Of a DNA stretch of 64,000 nucleotides, positions 52,249 through 60,261 are shown piece by piece (position 1 is the stretch's first letter; each line of letters opens with the position of its first letter). Position numbers and translations under genes: made by a program. The notes under the pieces are model-generated. The model made no database searches and was not told the DNA's origin. It was given only the letters and a program-made list of their open reading frames with translations. Origin of the DNA: Saccharibacillus endophyticus (lineage in GTDB: Bacteria; Bacillota; Bacilli; Paenibacillales; Paenibacillaceae); NCBI RefSeq assembly GCF_013185185.1, contig NZ_JAAZWE010000003.1:124001-188000 (forward strand), given 5' to 3'.

Positions 52249-53715
52249 TTAATCCAGCTCGATTTTGAACACGACCGGCACGGAGCTTGCGATCGATTCC
52301 GTTTGCAGGATCAAAGCTTCGGACGTTCGCTCCCAGTTTACTTTTTCCTTAAACCCGAGAACGCCGATCTTCCGAATCAAGCCGGCAAAATGATGGGAGT
52401 CCGACTTCAAAGAGCGAATTGCGACGCGGCCGTTTTCCGGATAAACCAGGACTGTCGCATACAGCGTCGAACCTTTTAACGTAAAGCGAATGTCTTCCGA
52501 CGTATACCGTTTGGTTTCTCCGTCCGTGAATTGGCCTTCGACGATCTGCGTGGGACCTTCGCCGGAGATTCGCCAATAGGTGCTATCGTAGATCGCTTCG
52601 CCGTTGGCATGCAGCCAGGCGCCGATGTCCAGCAAAATTTGCCGGTCTTCTTCCGGGATGCTGCCGTCCGCTTTCGGACCGACGTTCAGCAGCAGATTCC
52701 CGTTTTTACTCACGATATCGACCAGGTCCCTAATGATTTCGACGGAAGCTTTGTAGTCGTTGCCTTCCGTGTAGCACCAGGAGTTTTTGGCGACGGCGGT
52801 GTCGGTCTGCCAGTAGTAAGGCTTGAGTTCGGCAAATTGCCCGCGCTCCACGTCGGGAACGGCCGAGCCGAACATATAAGCGTCGTGCTTGTAATTGATC
52901 GCGACCGGAGTTCCCCACTCTTCGCCTTTGTTGTAATAGTACGCCGCGAACGTTTTGAGGTAAGGCTTGAACGCGGAGTGTTGAATCCACCAATCGAAAT
53001 ACATGACCTTCGGTTGGTACACGTCCACGATTTCACAGGTACGGATCAGCCAGTCTTCCAAAAATTCTTCGCTCGGAGCAGGACTGAACAGGTCGTGATG
53101 GTCCGGTTCGGGAGCGGCGGGCCAGTAAAAATCTCCGATTTCCAAAGGTTCGCGGATATCCGATTCGAATTCTTTGCCGTGCGACATGAAGAACCAATGC
53201 TCCGCCCGATGGGAAGAAGCGCACAGTACCAACTCTTTTTCGTCGAACGCCTGCTTCATTTCGCCGAGCAGGTCGCGTTTGGGTCCTCGATCGAAAGCAT
53301 TGTAGGTCGACACTTCGCTTTTGTACATTTGAAATCCGTCATGGTGTTCCGCGACCGGCATGACGTATCGGGCGCCGGCCTGCTTGAACAGATTCGCCCA
53401 CTCGGAAGCATCGAATTTGTCGGCCGTGAACATCGGGATGAAGTCTTTATAGCCGAAGTCCGCGTGTTTTCCGTACGTTTCGATATGATGGTTGTAGGCT
53501 TTGGAATCTTGAATATACATATTGCGGGAATACCATTCGCTGTCGTAAGCCGGCACGGAATACAAGCCCCAGTGAATGAAAATCCCGAATTTGGCCTGCT
53601 TGTACCACTGAGGGACTTCAAATCGGCTCAACGATTCCCAATCGTCTTTGAAGCTGCCGCGTTCGATCGTTTGCCGAATTTGTTTCAAGTAAGAACTTCT
53701 ATCCATTTTGCCCAC
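52249..53715 (-). CDS. GH29 alpha-L-fucosidase
   Basis: A 488-residue retaining fucosidase without a signal peptide, so cytosolic. The catalytic barrel shows AKFGIFIHWGLYSVPAYDSE, VAEHHDGFQMY, the nucleophile strand KVMYFDWWIQ (Asp241) and GNLLLNVGPKADGSIP, all classic for GH29. A small C-terminal beta domain follows residue about 370. It removes fucose from imported oligosaccharides. The start is the GTG at 53715 after GGAAGG; an ATG at 53706 is possible. It is divergent from an AraC regulator across a large palindromic element. Confidence 0.93.
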   Translation of the reverse strand: MGKMDRSSYLKQIRQTIERGSFKDDWESLSRFEVPQWYKQAKFGIFIHWGLYSVPAYDSEWYSRNMYIQDSKAYNHHIETYGKHADFGYKDFIPMFTADKFDASEWANLFKQAGARYVMPVAEHHDGFQMYKSEVSTYNAFDRGPKRDLLGEMKQAFDEKELVLCASSHRAEHWFFMSHGKEFESDIREPLEIGDFYWPAAPEPDHHDLFSPAPSEEFLEDWLIRTCEIVDVYQPKVMYFDWWIQHSAFKPYLKTFAAYYYNKGEEWGTPVAINYKHDAYMFGSAVPDVERGQFAELKPYYWQTDTAVAKNSWCYTEGNDYKASVEIIRDLVDIVSKNGNLLLNVGPKADGSIPEEDRQILLDIGAWLHANGEAIYDSTYWRISGEGPTQIVEGQFTDGETKRYTSEDIRFTLKGSTLYATVLVYPENGRVAIRSLKSDSHHFAGLIRKIGVLGFKEKVNWERTSEALILQTESIASSVPVVFKIELD

Positions 53716-53752
53716 ATGTCCTTCCCGTTTTCGAATTGACTTCGGTGACTCT

Positions 53753-53857
53753 AGTAGCTTGTCAACTCTTAATCAGAGGTTATGTTTGACTGAAATGTAC
53801 ACGCTTTAGGCGCGTTTCAGTCGAATATAACCTTACTTTTAGCGTTGACAAGGTACT
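53753..53857. promoter_or_regulatory. 105-bp long inverted repeat between the fucosidase and araC genes
   Basis: Arms of 43 bp (53753-53795 and 53815-53857) match at 34 of 43 positions without gaps, the innermost 8 bp (GACTGAAA/TTTCAGTC) being perfect. The 19-nt loop contains GTACACGCTTTAGG (53797-53810). The same 14 bases occur at the tip of a hairpin in the 1846-2047 leader. It lies 96 bp before araC and 37 bp before the fucosidase start. It may be a divergent regulatory site, a folded leader, or a small mobile element. Confidence 0.7.
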
Positions 53858-53953
53858 CCGTACGTCCCAGTATACGGAAGCGGATCATGCGTTAGAATGT
53901 AGATTAGTAACTCCGACCTGTACAAAAATAGCAGGAGAGGCCGTGGAAAAAAG

Positions 53954-54787
53954 ATGGACAATCGCACGCTGCTTTCGAATGTTCTTGCCAATCTGGAAGT
54001 CGAATTGATTACCGCCGATCATAATTTGTGCGCGCCCGATTGGAGAGATTTGAATTATACGCCCGATTACAGCAAATTTTATTTCATCTGCGAAGGCGAA
54101 GGCTGGCTGCAAATCGGAGGCAAGGATTACTATCCGCAGCCGGGAGAACTTTTTCTGATGCCGGAAGGGGTCGAGCAGTCTTATTCGTTTATCAGCGAAC
54201 GCCCTTTTCGTAAATATTGGTGCCATTTCACGGCTCAGGTGGGGGGCATCAACTTGTTCAAGCTGCTGGATTTGAATCCGCGATGCACGCCGCAGCAGCC
54301 CGAGCTTTTGACGAAGGTGTTCAACGAAATCGTGAATCATTCCGGTTCCGATGCGGTATATGCCAAACTGCTCGCCAAAAGCAAACTGATGGAGCTTATC
54401 GCCTGTTATCTGATGAATTTGAAGCTCGATGCGGACAGCGTGTCTTTTAAACAAACGCCTACGGTAAACAAGCTGGCCGAAGTGTTGGATTACATCGACG
54501 AGCATATCGCGCAAAACATGACGGTCGAAGAACTCGCCGGGATCGTCTACATGCATCCCAATTCGTTTATCCGCCTGTTCAAACAATATGCGGGAATGCC
54601 TCCGATTCAGTACATCACGCATAAAAAGATCGAAAAAGCCAAGCAGTCGCTCGCGCTCACCGCGCTTTCCGTCACGGAAATTTCGGAGCAGCTGGGATTC
54701 AATGATATGTTTTATTTTTCCAAACAATTCAAAAAGCATGCAGGCGCAACGCCGACCGATTACAGAAGACAGACTCGTCGTCCGTAA
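53954..54787 (+). CDS. AraC-family regulator, probable activator of the fucosidase locus
   Basis: A 277-residue AraC regulator. The N-terminal cupin-like sensor (about 1-140) has FICEGEGWLQIGGKDYYP and LMPEGVEQSY; the C-terminal domain has VEELAGIVYMHPNSFIRLFK and VTEISEQLGFNDMFYFSKQF, ending in GATPTDYRRQ. It should bind a sugar and regulate the divergent GH29 gene and perhaps the ThuA/SDR genes. The ribosome binding site is weak (GGAG 16 nt away or GGAAAAAAG close by). A terminator separates it from ThuA. Confidence 0.9.
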   Translation: MDNRTLLSNVLANLEVELITADHNLCAPDWRDLNYTPDYSKFYFICEGEGWLQIGGKDYYPQPGELFLMPEGVEQSYSFISERPFRKYWCHFTAQVGGINLFKLLDLNPRCTPQQPELLTKVFNEIVNHSGSDAVYAKLLAKSKLMELIACYLMNLKLDADSVSFKQTPTVNKLAEVLDYIDEHIAQNMTVEELAGIVYMHPNSFIRLFKQYAGMPPIQYITHKKIEKAKQSLALTALSVTEISEQLGFNDMFYFSKQFKKHAGATPTDYRRQTRRP

Positions 54788-54821
54788 CGCGCATTCGCGA
54801 TCCGAAAAACCGAATTTCGGA

Positions 54822-54850
54822 AAAGCTGTCCGTATAGCTGGCGGCTTTTT
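54822..54850 (+). terminator. terminator after araC
   Basis: AAGCTGTC (54822-54829) pairs with GGCGGCTT (54839-54846) using two G·U pairs, followed by TTTT. It means the ThuA gene has its own promoter in the following 100 bp. Confidence 0.6.
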
Positions 54851-54949
54851 TATTATAAATCTTCGGGGGTATGCGTAGACAACGGGCCGGTTTACGTTTA
54901 ATGAGTGGAGTACAGGTCGAACGACTATGCAAAAAAGGGGGACAAGGCA

Positions 54950-55600
54950 ATGAAAGTATGGGCAATCTGCGGAGATCACTGGCATCCGGCGAATACGGTT
55001 CGGCAAGGACTGAATAAGCTGGAAAACGGCGAATTTCAATTTACGATCACCGAGCAGCTCGAAGAGTTCGATGCCGAACGATTGAAGGATTATCCGATCG
55101 TCATGGTGTGTCGGGCGAACAGCCAATCGGATGAGGAAAAAGAATTCTGGATGAACGAGGCGGTTCAACAAGCGTTCGAACATTATGTCGAGCGCGGCGG
55201 TTCGCTGCTTGCGGTCCATGCCGGAACGGCGGGGTATAAAGAGCCGGGAGTATTTCGGCGTCTGATCGGCGGTGCGTTCGTGCATCACCCGGAAGCGTGC
55301 ACGGTCACGATCCATCCGGACAAGCAGCATCCGATCGCCGAAGGCGTCGAGGAATTTTCGGTGCATGACGAGCATTATTTCATGGAATGGGAAGATCCGA
55401 TCGCGGATCTGATCATGACCACGGTATCGGAGCACGGGGCGCAGCCGGGCGGTTGGACGCGCACGTACGGAAAAGGCCGCGTCTGCGTGTTGACTCCGGG
55501 ACACGAAGCAGAGGTATGGACGCATCCGAGTTACCAAAAGCTGCTGCGCAATGCGCTGTACTGGTGCGCGCAGAAGGATGCGGCGGAAAACAACGCGTAA
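54950..55600 (+). CDS. ThuA-like domain protein
   Basis: A 216-residue protein of the ThuA family, a class I glutamine-amidotransferase-like fold. It shows CGDHWHPANTVRQGL, GGSLLAVHAGTAGYK (nucleophile-elbow position), the His cluster HHPEACTVTIHP and HPIAEGVEEFSVHDEHYF. ThuA takes part in disaccharide use in rhizobia, but its reaction is unclear; in Bacillales it sits with oxidoreductases in sugar operons. The ATG at 54950 has AAAAAAGGGGGACAAGGCA upstream; the open frame begins 45 bp earlier without a site. The degenerate SDR follows after 32 bp. Confidence 0.88.
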   Translation: MKVWAICGDHWHPANTVRQGLNKLENGEFQFTITEQLEEFDAERLKDYPIVMVCRANSQSDEEKEFWMNEAVQQAFEHYVERGGSLLAVHAGTAGYKEPGVFRRLIGGAFVHHPEACTVTIHPDKQHPIAEGVEEFSVHDEHYFMEWEDPIADLIMTTVSEHGAQPGGWTRTYGKGRVCVLTPGHEAEVWTHPSYQKLLRNALYWCAQKDAAENNA

Positions 55601-55632
55601 TTACTATCAAGTGGGTAAAGGAGGAACGTGCC

Positions 55633-56622
55633 ATGGATCGAATTGCATGGATTCTGAATTTGCGCGAGCCGTTCGGCGCGGCGCTGGGACGCGAGCTGGT
55701 GTCGCGAGGTTGGAAAGTGATTGGCGGCGATCCCGGTGAAAAAGAAAAGCCGAATAGCGAAGCGCAGCGCGTAAGCGGCCTCGCAGAGGGCGAAAAGATC
55801 GGAGAAAATCCCGACGTCCCCACAGGAAGCGGATCTTCGGGATTCGAGGACTTTGAAGGTTCGATGGCATTCGGACCTGAAACAAACGGACGGTCGGTCG
55901 TGAAAAAAAGCGAAGCGCAATCCGAACATTCGAAGCGTGATGCGTTAACGGATCGCGGTGAGCCGCTTTCTGCCGACAATCCGCTGCCGGAACACGGAAA
56001 ATTGAAAGCTTTTCCGTTAGATCCCGATCAACCGGGGGAACTGGAACGCGCGGTGCAGGCGACCGCCGAACTTGCGACGCATATCGATTTGCTTATATTG
56101 AACACGGACGAATCGTCGGAGACGGGAGGGCGCCCGATCATCCCGGCCGACGCAGCGGCATTCCGCGAAGAAGAAACAGGCTTCTCGATGCCCGAGACCG
56201 TGGAAAGCCGTCTGTATGATTACGAGACTTATGCTTTGACGCCGCTTCGCATCGTTGAAAAGCTGCTTCCGCTTATGGAGGCAGAGGACCGCTTGAAACG
56301 AATCTGCTTCATTTCATCGCATGAAGGCAGCATCTCGGCGGGCGGAGCTTCCGTTCCGATAAGCCGCGCAATGGCGCGAACCGCCCTCCATATGCAGGCG
56401 AAGCTGTTGTTTAACGATCTTCGGAGAAGCGGTTATACCTTCCGTCTGTACGATCCCGGCCTGTCCCGATCTTCCGTTCCGTCGTCCGATGAGCTGATGG
56501 GCTCCATACCGGGTAAAGTAGCAGAATCAGCCCGCTTTGCCGCAGGCTTTTTCACCAACCCGCATGCCGACGAAGAGCGTCTGGTGCTGACCGGCAGCCG
56601 GGGCGAAGAATGGCCGTTCTGA
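55633..56622 (+). CDS. degenerate SDR paralogue with a long low-complexity insertion
   Basis: A 329-residue protein that is plainly a paralogue of the next gene: GYTFRLYDPGLSRSS against GYTFRLYHPGWLRTY, LKRICFISSHEGSIS against LKRLCYVSSEAGSIA, and the same EEWPF/REWPF end. But the Rossmann glycine loop is replaced (ILNLREPFGAALG), NNAG reads NTDE, and YCMSK is SRAMARTA, so the Tyr-Lys pair is lost. About 90 polar residues (from GGDPGEKEKPNS to PLPEHGKLK) are inserted after strand 2. It is probably a non-catalytic partner or sensor. AAAGGAGG precedes the ATG. Confidence 0.8.
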   Translation: MDRIAWILNLREPFGAALGRELVSRGWKVIGGDPGEKEKPNSEAQRVSGLAEGEKIGENPDVPTGSGSSGFEDFEGSMAFGPETNGRSVVKKSEAQSEHSKRDALTDRGEPLSADNPLPEHGKLKAFPLDPDQPGELERAVQATAELATHIDLLILNTDESSETGGRPIIPADAAAFREEETGFSMPETVESRLYDYETYALTPLRIVEKLLPLMEAEDRLKRICFISSHEGSISAGGASVPISRAMARTALHMQAKLLFNDLRRSGYTFRLYDPGLSRSSVPSSDELMGSIPGKVAESARFAAGFFTNPHADEERLVLTGSRGEEWPF

Positions 56623-56640
56623 TACTTTGAACGCATTAAA

Positions 56641-56762
56641 TTTAAGGTTTGCGTCTATCGGAAACACGCACGGTTCAAGCGGGTTTTTGAGGGGCGTAAC
56701 CTAACATCTTAAGCGGTCATGGTACTAGTACCTTTAGTGTCGACAAGGTCCTGATCGCTTAT
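56641..56762 (+). promoter_or_regulatory. nested palindromic leader before the intact SDR gene
   Basis: AAGGTT...AACCT arms (56644-56703) enclose an imperfect, wobble-rich stem. TAAGCGGTCA (56710-56719) then pairs with TGATCGCTTA (56752-56761) with one mismatch, enclosing the perfect palindromes GGTACTAGTACC and TGTCGACA. TTTAG-C/T-GT-C/T-GACAAGGT-A/C-CT is shared with the right arm of the 53753-53857 element, so the two are probably related. It ends 5 nt before AAGGAGG. Confidence 0.5.
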
Positions 56763-56781
56763 CCATAAGGAGGCACATCTC

Positions 56782-57534
56782 ATGAATACAACCCGATATG
56801 CTGTTGTGACCGGTGCCGACCGCGGACTCGGCTTCGCGCTGACCGAAGGATTGCTTGAGCGCGGCTGGCGCGTATTCGCGGGCAGCTATCTTCCGGACTG
56901 GCCCCAACTGGCCGAATTGCAATCGCGATATCCGGATCTGCTGGTCAACCTGCCGCTCGACGTCTCTTCCGATTCTTCGATCCTGTCCGCTGCCGCGGCC
57001 GTGGAAGAGCGTACGCGCAGCATCGATCTGCTGATCAACAACGCGGGCGTCATCACCGACCGAAATGACGATTCGATCCGTACGACTCAGGATTATGACG
57101 AAATGATCCGCCTGTATCAAGTCAATGCGCTCGGCCCGATCCAAGTCAGCGAAGCTTTCCTGCCGCTGCTTGAACAAGGCGAACTCAAACGGTTATGCTA
57201 CGTCTCTTCCGAAGCCGGCAGCATCGCCAAAGCCGAACGCACCGCCTGGTTCGGCTACTGCATGTCCAAAGCCGCGCTGAACCGCGGCGTTCATCTGCTG
57301 TTCGACCGCCTGCGCCCGGAAGGTTATACGTTCCGCCTGTATCACCCGGGCTGGCTGCGTACCTACATGTCCGGCATCCGTAACGAACAAGCCGAATTGG
57401 AACCGTCCGAATCGGCGGAGCCCGCATTAAACTACTTCCTCGGCAGCACGCTGCCCTGGGACGAAAAACCCCACGCGATCGATGAGGACGATTTGGTCAT
57501 GCGCGATTATCAGGGCAGGGAATGGCCCTTCTAA
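56782..57534 (+). CDS. short-chain dehydrogenase/reductase, intact paralogue
   Basis: A 250-residue SDR with all active residues: TGADRGLGFALTE (cofactor loop, 10-17), INNAGV, catalytic Ser in YVSSEAG and YCMSK (Tyr/Lys), followed by HPGWLRT. It reduces or oxidises an unknown carbonyl or alcohol with NAD(P). TAAGGAGGCACATCTC precedes the ATG. It directly follows its degenerate paralogue with a folded spacer between, so the pair arose by tandem duplication and its two products may still associate. Confidence 0.92.
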   Translation: MNTTRYAVVTGADRGLGFALTEGLLERGWRVFAGSYLPDWPQLAELQSRYPDLLVNLPLDVSSDSSILSAAAAVEERTRSIDLLINNAGVITDRNDDSIRTTQDYDEMIRLYQVNALGPIQVSEAFLPLLEQGELKRLCYVSSEAGSIAKAERTAWFGYCMSKAALNRGVHLLFDRLRPEGYTFRLYHPGWLRTYMSGIRNEQAELEPSESAEPALNYFLGSTLPWDEKPHAIDEDDLVMRDYQGREWPF

Positions 57535-57587
57535 AAGCTTTTAAATCCTAAGCGGCGCCGTTCCCCACCCGAATAAGACTTTCCCCC

Positions 57588-57612
57588 GAAAGCGTGCCTC
57601 CCGCACGCTTTT
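57588..57612 (+). terminator. terminator after the SDR pair
   Basis: AAAGCGTGC (57588-57596) pairs with GCACGCTTT (57602-57610), followed by TTT. Clean plus-strand terminator ending the ThuA-SDR-SDR region. Confidence 0.88.
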
Positions 57613-57680
57613 TCCGCGTCCCGCCGTTTTTCTCCCGTAATCTGGTAGTATGAAGAAGAGAGAAAGCGAGGCGAAAGACA

Positions 57681-58382
57681 ATGGCGACTGAAACGGTGCT
57701 GCTCGTCGACGACGAGAAAGAAATTTTGCAGCTGCTCAGTATTTATTTCGGCAACGAAGGCTATCGGCTGTTGACCGCATCCGACGGCGAACAGGCATTG
57801 GAGACACTGGGTCGGGAAAACGTGGATCTGGTCGTGCTCGACGTCATGATGCCGATCCTGGACGGCATTCAGACCTGCATCAAAATCCGCGAGCGCTACA
57901 ATATGCCCGTGATTATGCTGTCTGCGAAAGGCCAGGACATGGACAAGATCACAGGACTCAGCATCGGCGCGGACGATTATGTCGCCAAGCCGTTCAATCC
58001 GCTGGAAGTGCTTGCGCGAGCGAAATCCCAACTGCGCCGATACAACCGCTTGGGTGCAAAAAAAGCAACCGGCGCGCACGAGATCGCAGCGGATGAGCTG
58101 ACGGTCGATACGGCGAGCCACCGCGTAACTGTGGAGGGAACCGAAATTCATTTGACGCCGCGCGAGTTCGCTATTCTGGAGATGCTGGCGCGTAATCCGG
58201 GTCAGGTATTCAGCACCGAGCAGATCTATGCGAAAGTGTGGAACGAGCCTTTTATGGAGTCGGCCAACACGGTGATGGTGCATGTGCGCAAAATCCGGGA
58301 AAAGATCGAACGCGATCCCAAAAAGCCGCAGTATATCCAGACAGTATGGGGCGTGGGGTACAAGTTCATCCCGACGGATTGA
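57681..58382 (+). CDS. OmpR/PhoB-type response regulator
   Basis: A 233-residue regulator: receiver domain with Asp10-Asp11, phospho-acceptor Asp54 in VVLDVMMP, Ser81 and Lys103; then a winged-helix DNA-binding domain (VEGTEIHLTPREFAILEMLA, NTVMVHVRKIREKIE, WGVGYKF). It resembles the VanR/CssR-like regulators of envelope stress. AAGCGAGGCGAAAGACA precedes the ATG. The partner kinase follows at once, and the pair stands upstream of a membrane HAMP protein and a penicillin-binding protein, which suggests cell-wall control. Confidence 0.94.
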   Translation: MATETVLLVDDEKEILQLLSIYFGNEGYRLLTASDGEQALETLGRENVDLVVLDVMMPILDGIQTCIKIRERYNMPVIMLSAKGQDMDKITGLSIGADDYVAKPFNPLEVLARAKSQLRRYNRLGAKKATGAHEIAADELTVDTASHRVTVEGTEIHLTPREFAILEMLARNPGQVFSTEQIYAKVWNEPFMESANTVMVHVRKIREKIERDPKKPQYIQTVWGVGYKFIPTD

Positions 58383-58415
58383 ATGGGTAGCGGAATGCGG
58401 AAAGGACGAACGTTT

Positions 58416-59525
58416 ATGCCTTCAAAAATCATACATAGCGTAAGATGGCGATTCATGTACGCTTTCTTGCTCAGCGCCTTGGGCACGGCCGCGCTGCTGC
58501 TCATCGGCTATCAATCGGTCAATCTGATCGTGCGCCTTGACTACTCCCCGATCAATTCGCCGGACAAGCGTCTGCTGAACTGGGTGATCGAAAGCGTAGG
58601 CTCGGGTCCGATTATGGCCGTGGTGGGCGTAGCGGCGTTCGTGCTGTTATTTTTCTTTTTTTCCAGACGAATCATCAGCGGGTTACAGGAGATCACGCAG
58701 GGCATCGAACGAATGGCGGAAGGGGATTTGTCGCATCGGCTAGAGGTCACTTCGTCGGATGAATTCGGTCAGGTAGCTAAAGGACTGAATACGATGGCAG
58801 AGCGTCTGGAGCAGTCGATCGCGGAGGAGCGGGCAGCGGCCAAAGCCAAAAACGAGCTGATCACGGGCGTCTCGCACGATTTGCGCACGCCGCTCACGTC
58901 GATTCTGGGCTTTTTGGAGTACGTGGAAAAAGATCGGTATCAGGACGAGACGGAGATGCGTTATTACGTGAACATTGCCTATGAAAAAGCGCTCATGCTC
59001 AAGAAGCTGATCGACGATTTGTTCGAGTATACCCGTCTGAGCGGAAGCCTGCCGGTTGAATTCGTGCCGTTGAATCTGGGGCGTTTGGTTCGTCAGGCGG
59101 CGGAGGAAGCGATGCCGATGCTGGAAGCTGCGGGGATGAGCTACGAGGTGACCGGAACGGAAGACGAGCTTCGAGTTAACGCGTCGCCGATCGAGCTGGT
59201 GCGGGTGTTTGAGAATTTGCTCAGCAACGCCGCGCGGTACGGTAGCGATGGAGAGCTTGTCGAGCTGGATGTATCGCGTGAAGGAACCCTGGCTCGGGTG
59301 ACGGTCAGTAATTTCGGCGAACCGATCCCTGAGCGGGATTTGCCGTATGTGTTTGATCGTTTTTACCGGGTTGACGCTTCGCGTTCGCAGCATACGGGCG
59401 GCAGCGGCTTGGGGCTGGCGATTACCCGGACGATTGTGGAACTGCACGGCGGTACGATTGAGGTGTTCAGCAGTTCGGAACGGACGGATTTTGTGCTGAA
59501 ATTGCCGTTAGCGGAGATTGAATAG
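58416..59525 (+). CDS. sensor histidine kinase (HAMP-HisKA-HATPase)
   Basis: A 369-residue kinase. TM1 is at about residues 14-38, a short outer loop of about 30 residues follows, TM2 is at about 66-83, then HAMP, HisKA with GVSHDLRTPLTSILG (His154) and HATPase with NLLSNAARYG, DRFYRVDASRS and GGSGLGLAI. The small outer loop means it likely senses within the membrane or through a partner. The ATG at 58416 has GGAAAGGACG ten bases upstream; ATGs at 58383 and 58395 are also in frame. It pairs with the preceding regulator. Confidence 0.93.
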   Translation: MPSKIIHSVRWRFMYAFLLSALGTAALLLIGYQSVNLIVRLDYSPINSPDKRLLNWVIESVGSGPIMAVVGVAAFVLLFFFFSRRIISGLQEITQGIERMAEGDLSHRLEVTSSDEFGQVAKGLNTMAERLEQSIAEERAAAKAKNELITGVSHDLRTPLTSILGFLEYVEKDRYQDETEMRYYVNIAYEKALMLKKLIDDLFEYTRLSGSLPVEFVPLNLGRLVRQAAEEAMPMLEAAGMSYEVTGTEDELRVNASPIELVRVFENLLSNAARYGSDGELVELDVSREGTLARVTVSNFGEPIPERDLPYVFDRFYRVDASRSQHTGGSGLGLAITRTIVELHGGTIEVFSSSERTDFVLKLPLAEIE

Positions 59526-59540
59526 AATAGGCGAATGTGT

Positions 59541-59575
59541 AAAAAACCGTCCTTGCATGAAAGGGACGGTTTTTT
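59541..59575 (+). terminator. terminator after the kinase gene
   Basis: AAAAAACCGTCC (59541-59552) pairs with GGGACGGTTTTTT (59563-59575). Strong terminator that separates the two-component pair from the HAMP protein gene. Confidence 0.93.
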
Positions 59576-59712
59576 GGCGTTGAGCCGAACATCAGGAAAT
59601 CTTAAGAAATCACAGAACTATTCGTTAAGATGCGGTTGATAGGCTATATGGGAAATGATTGATCGTAATCATAAAAATTCGTATGGAGAACGTAGGAAGG
59701 GCGGCGAATCGA

Positions 59713-60252
59713 ATGGGGATCGAACGAGTGATAAACAAAGTCAGAGTATATGGGAGCGCAACCGCGACGGTACGGGCGCGATACGCAGCGATTGCCGCGA
59801 GCTGTTTATTGTTGGCCGGGATGATGACGGTGGCGGCTCAGCAGGCGGCCGGTTGGATGATTCGCACGATGCCCCATTCGGCGCATTTTGCGGCACGCGC
59901 GCTGCGCTGGGGCGTGAATCATATCGGGATGAGACCGATGTTAGCGCTTGGTTTTCTGGGAGTAGGCGCATTGTTATTTTGGCTGCGTGCAGGGAAATTG
60001 GACGGCGATCTGCGTGAATTGTCGCGTGCGGCGCGAGAATTGGCGGACGGCGTGCCGATGCGTCCGGCTCAAGTGTTGTCGAGCGGGGAACTGCGGGAGC
60101 TCGCGCAGCAACTGCAGCGGGCGGATCGACGAATGCGCGAGTTGGAAGGAATAGAGACGGCGGTGGTTCCTGTCGAGGAAGTCAAAGCCTATGATTCTGT
60201 TCAAGAGCATACGCATACGTCCAATCGTCCGCGCTTCGGCAGGCGATTGTGA
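59713..60252 (+). CDS. two-TM protein with a HAMP-like module and no output domain
   Basis: A 179-residue membrane protein I do not assign to a named family. After a basic N-terminus there is TM1 (about residues 27-45, AAIASCLLLAGMMTVAAQ), an outer loop, TM2 (about 75-93, MLALGFLGVGALLFWL), then a HAMP-like helix pair (ELSRAARELADGVPM, GELRELAQQLQRADRRMREL) and a short tail. This is the front half of a histidine kinase without the kinase. GGAAGG precedes the ATG at 59713. It ends 9 bp before the PBP gene and is surely cotranscribed with it. Confidence 0.75.
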   Translation: MGIERVINKVRVYGSATATVRARYAAIAASCLLLAGMMTVAAQQAAGWMIRTMPHSAHFAARALRWGVNHIGMRPMLALGFLGVGALLFWLRAGKLDGDLRELSRAARELADGVPMRPAQVLSSGELRELAQQLQRADRRMRELEGIETAVVPVEEVKAYDSVQEHTHTSNRPRFGRRL

Positions 60253-60261
60253 GGGGGGCGC

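Noticed and set aside
53753..53857. Reading the long palindrome as an integron attC site
   Set aside because: It lacks the paired RYYYAAC/GTTRRRY core sites at its ends and no integrase gene is nearby.
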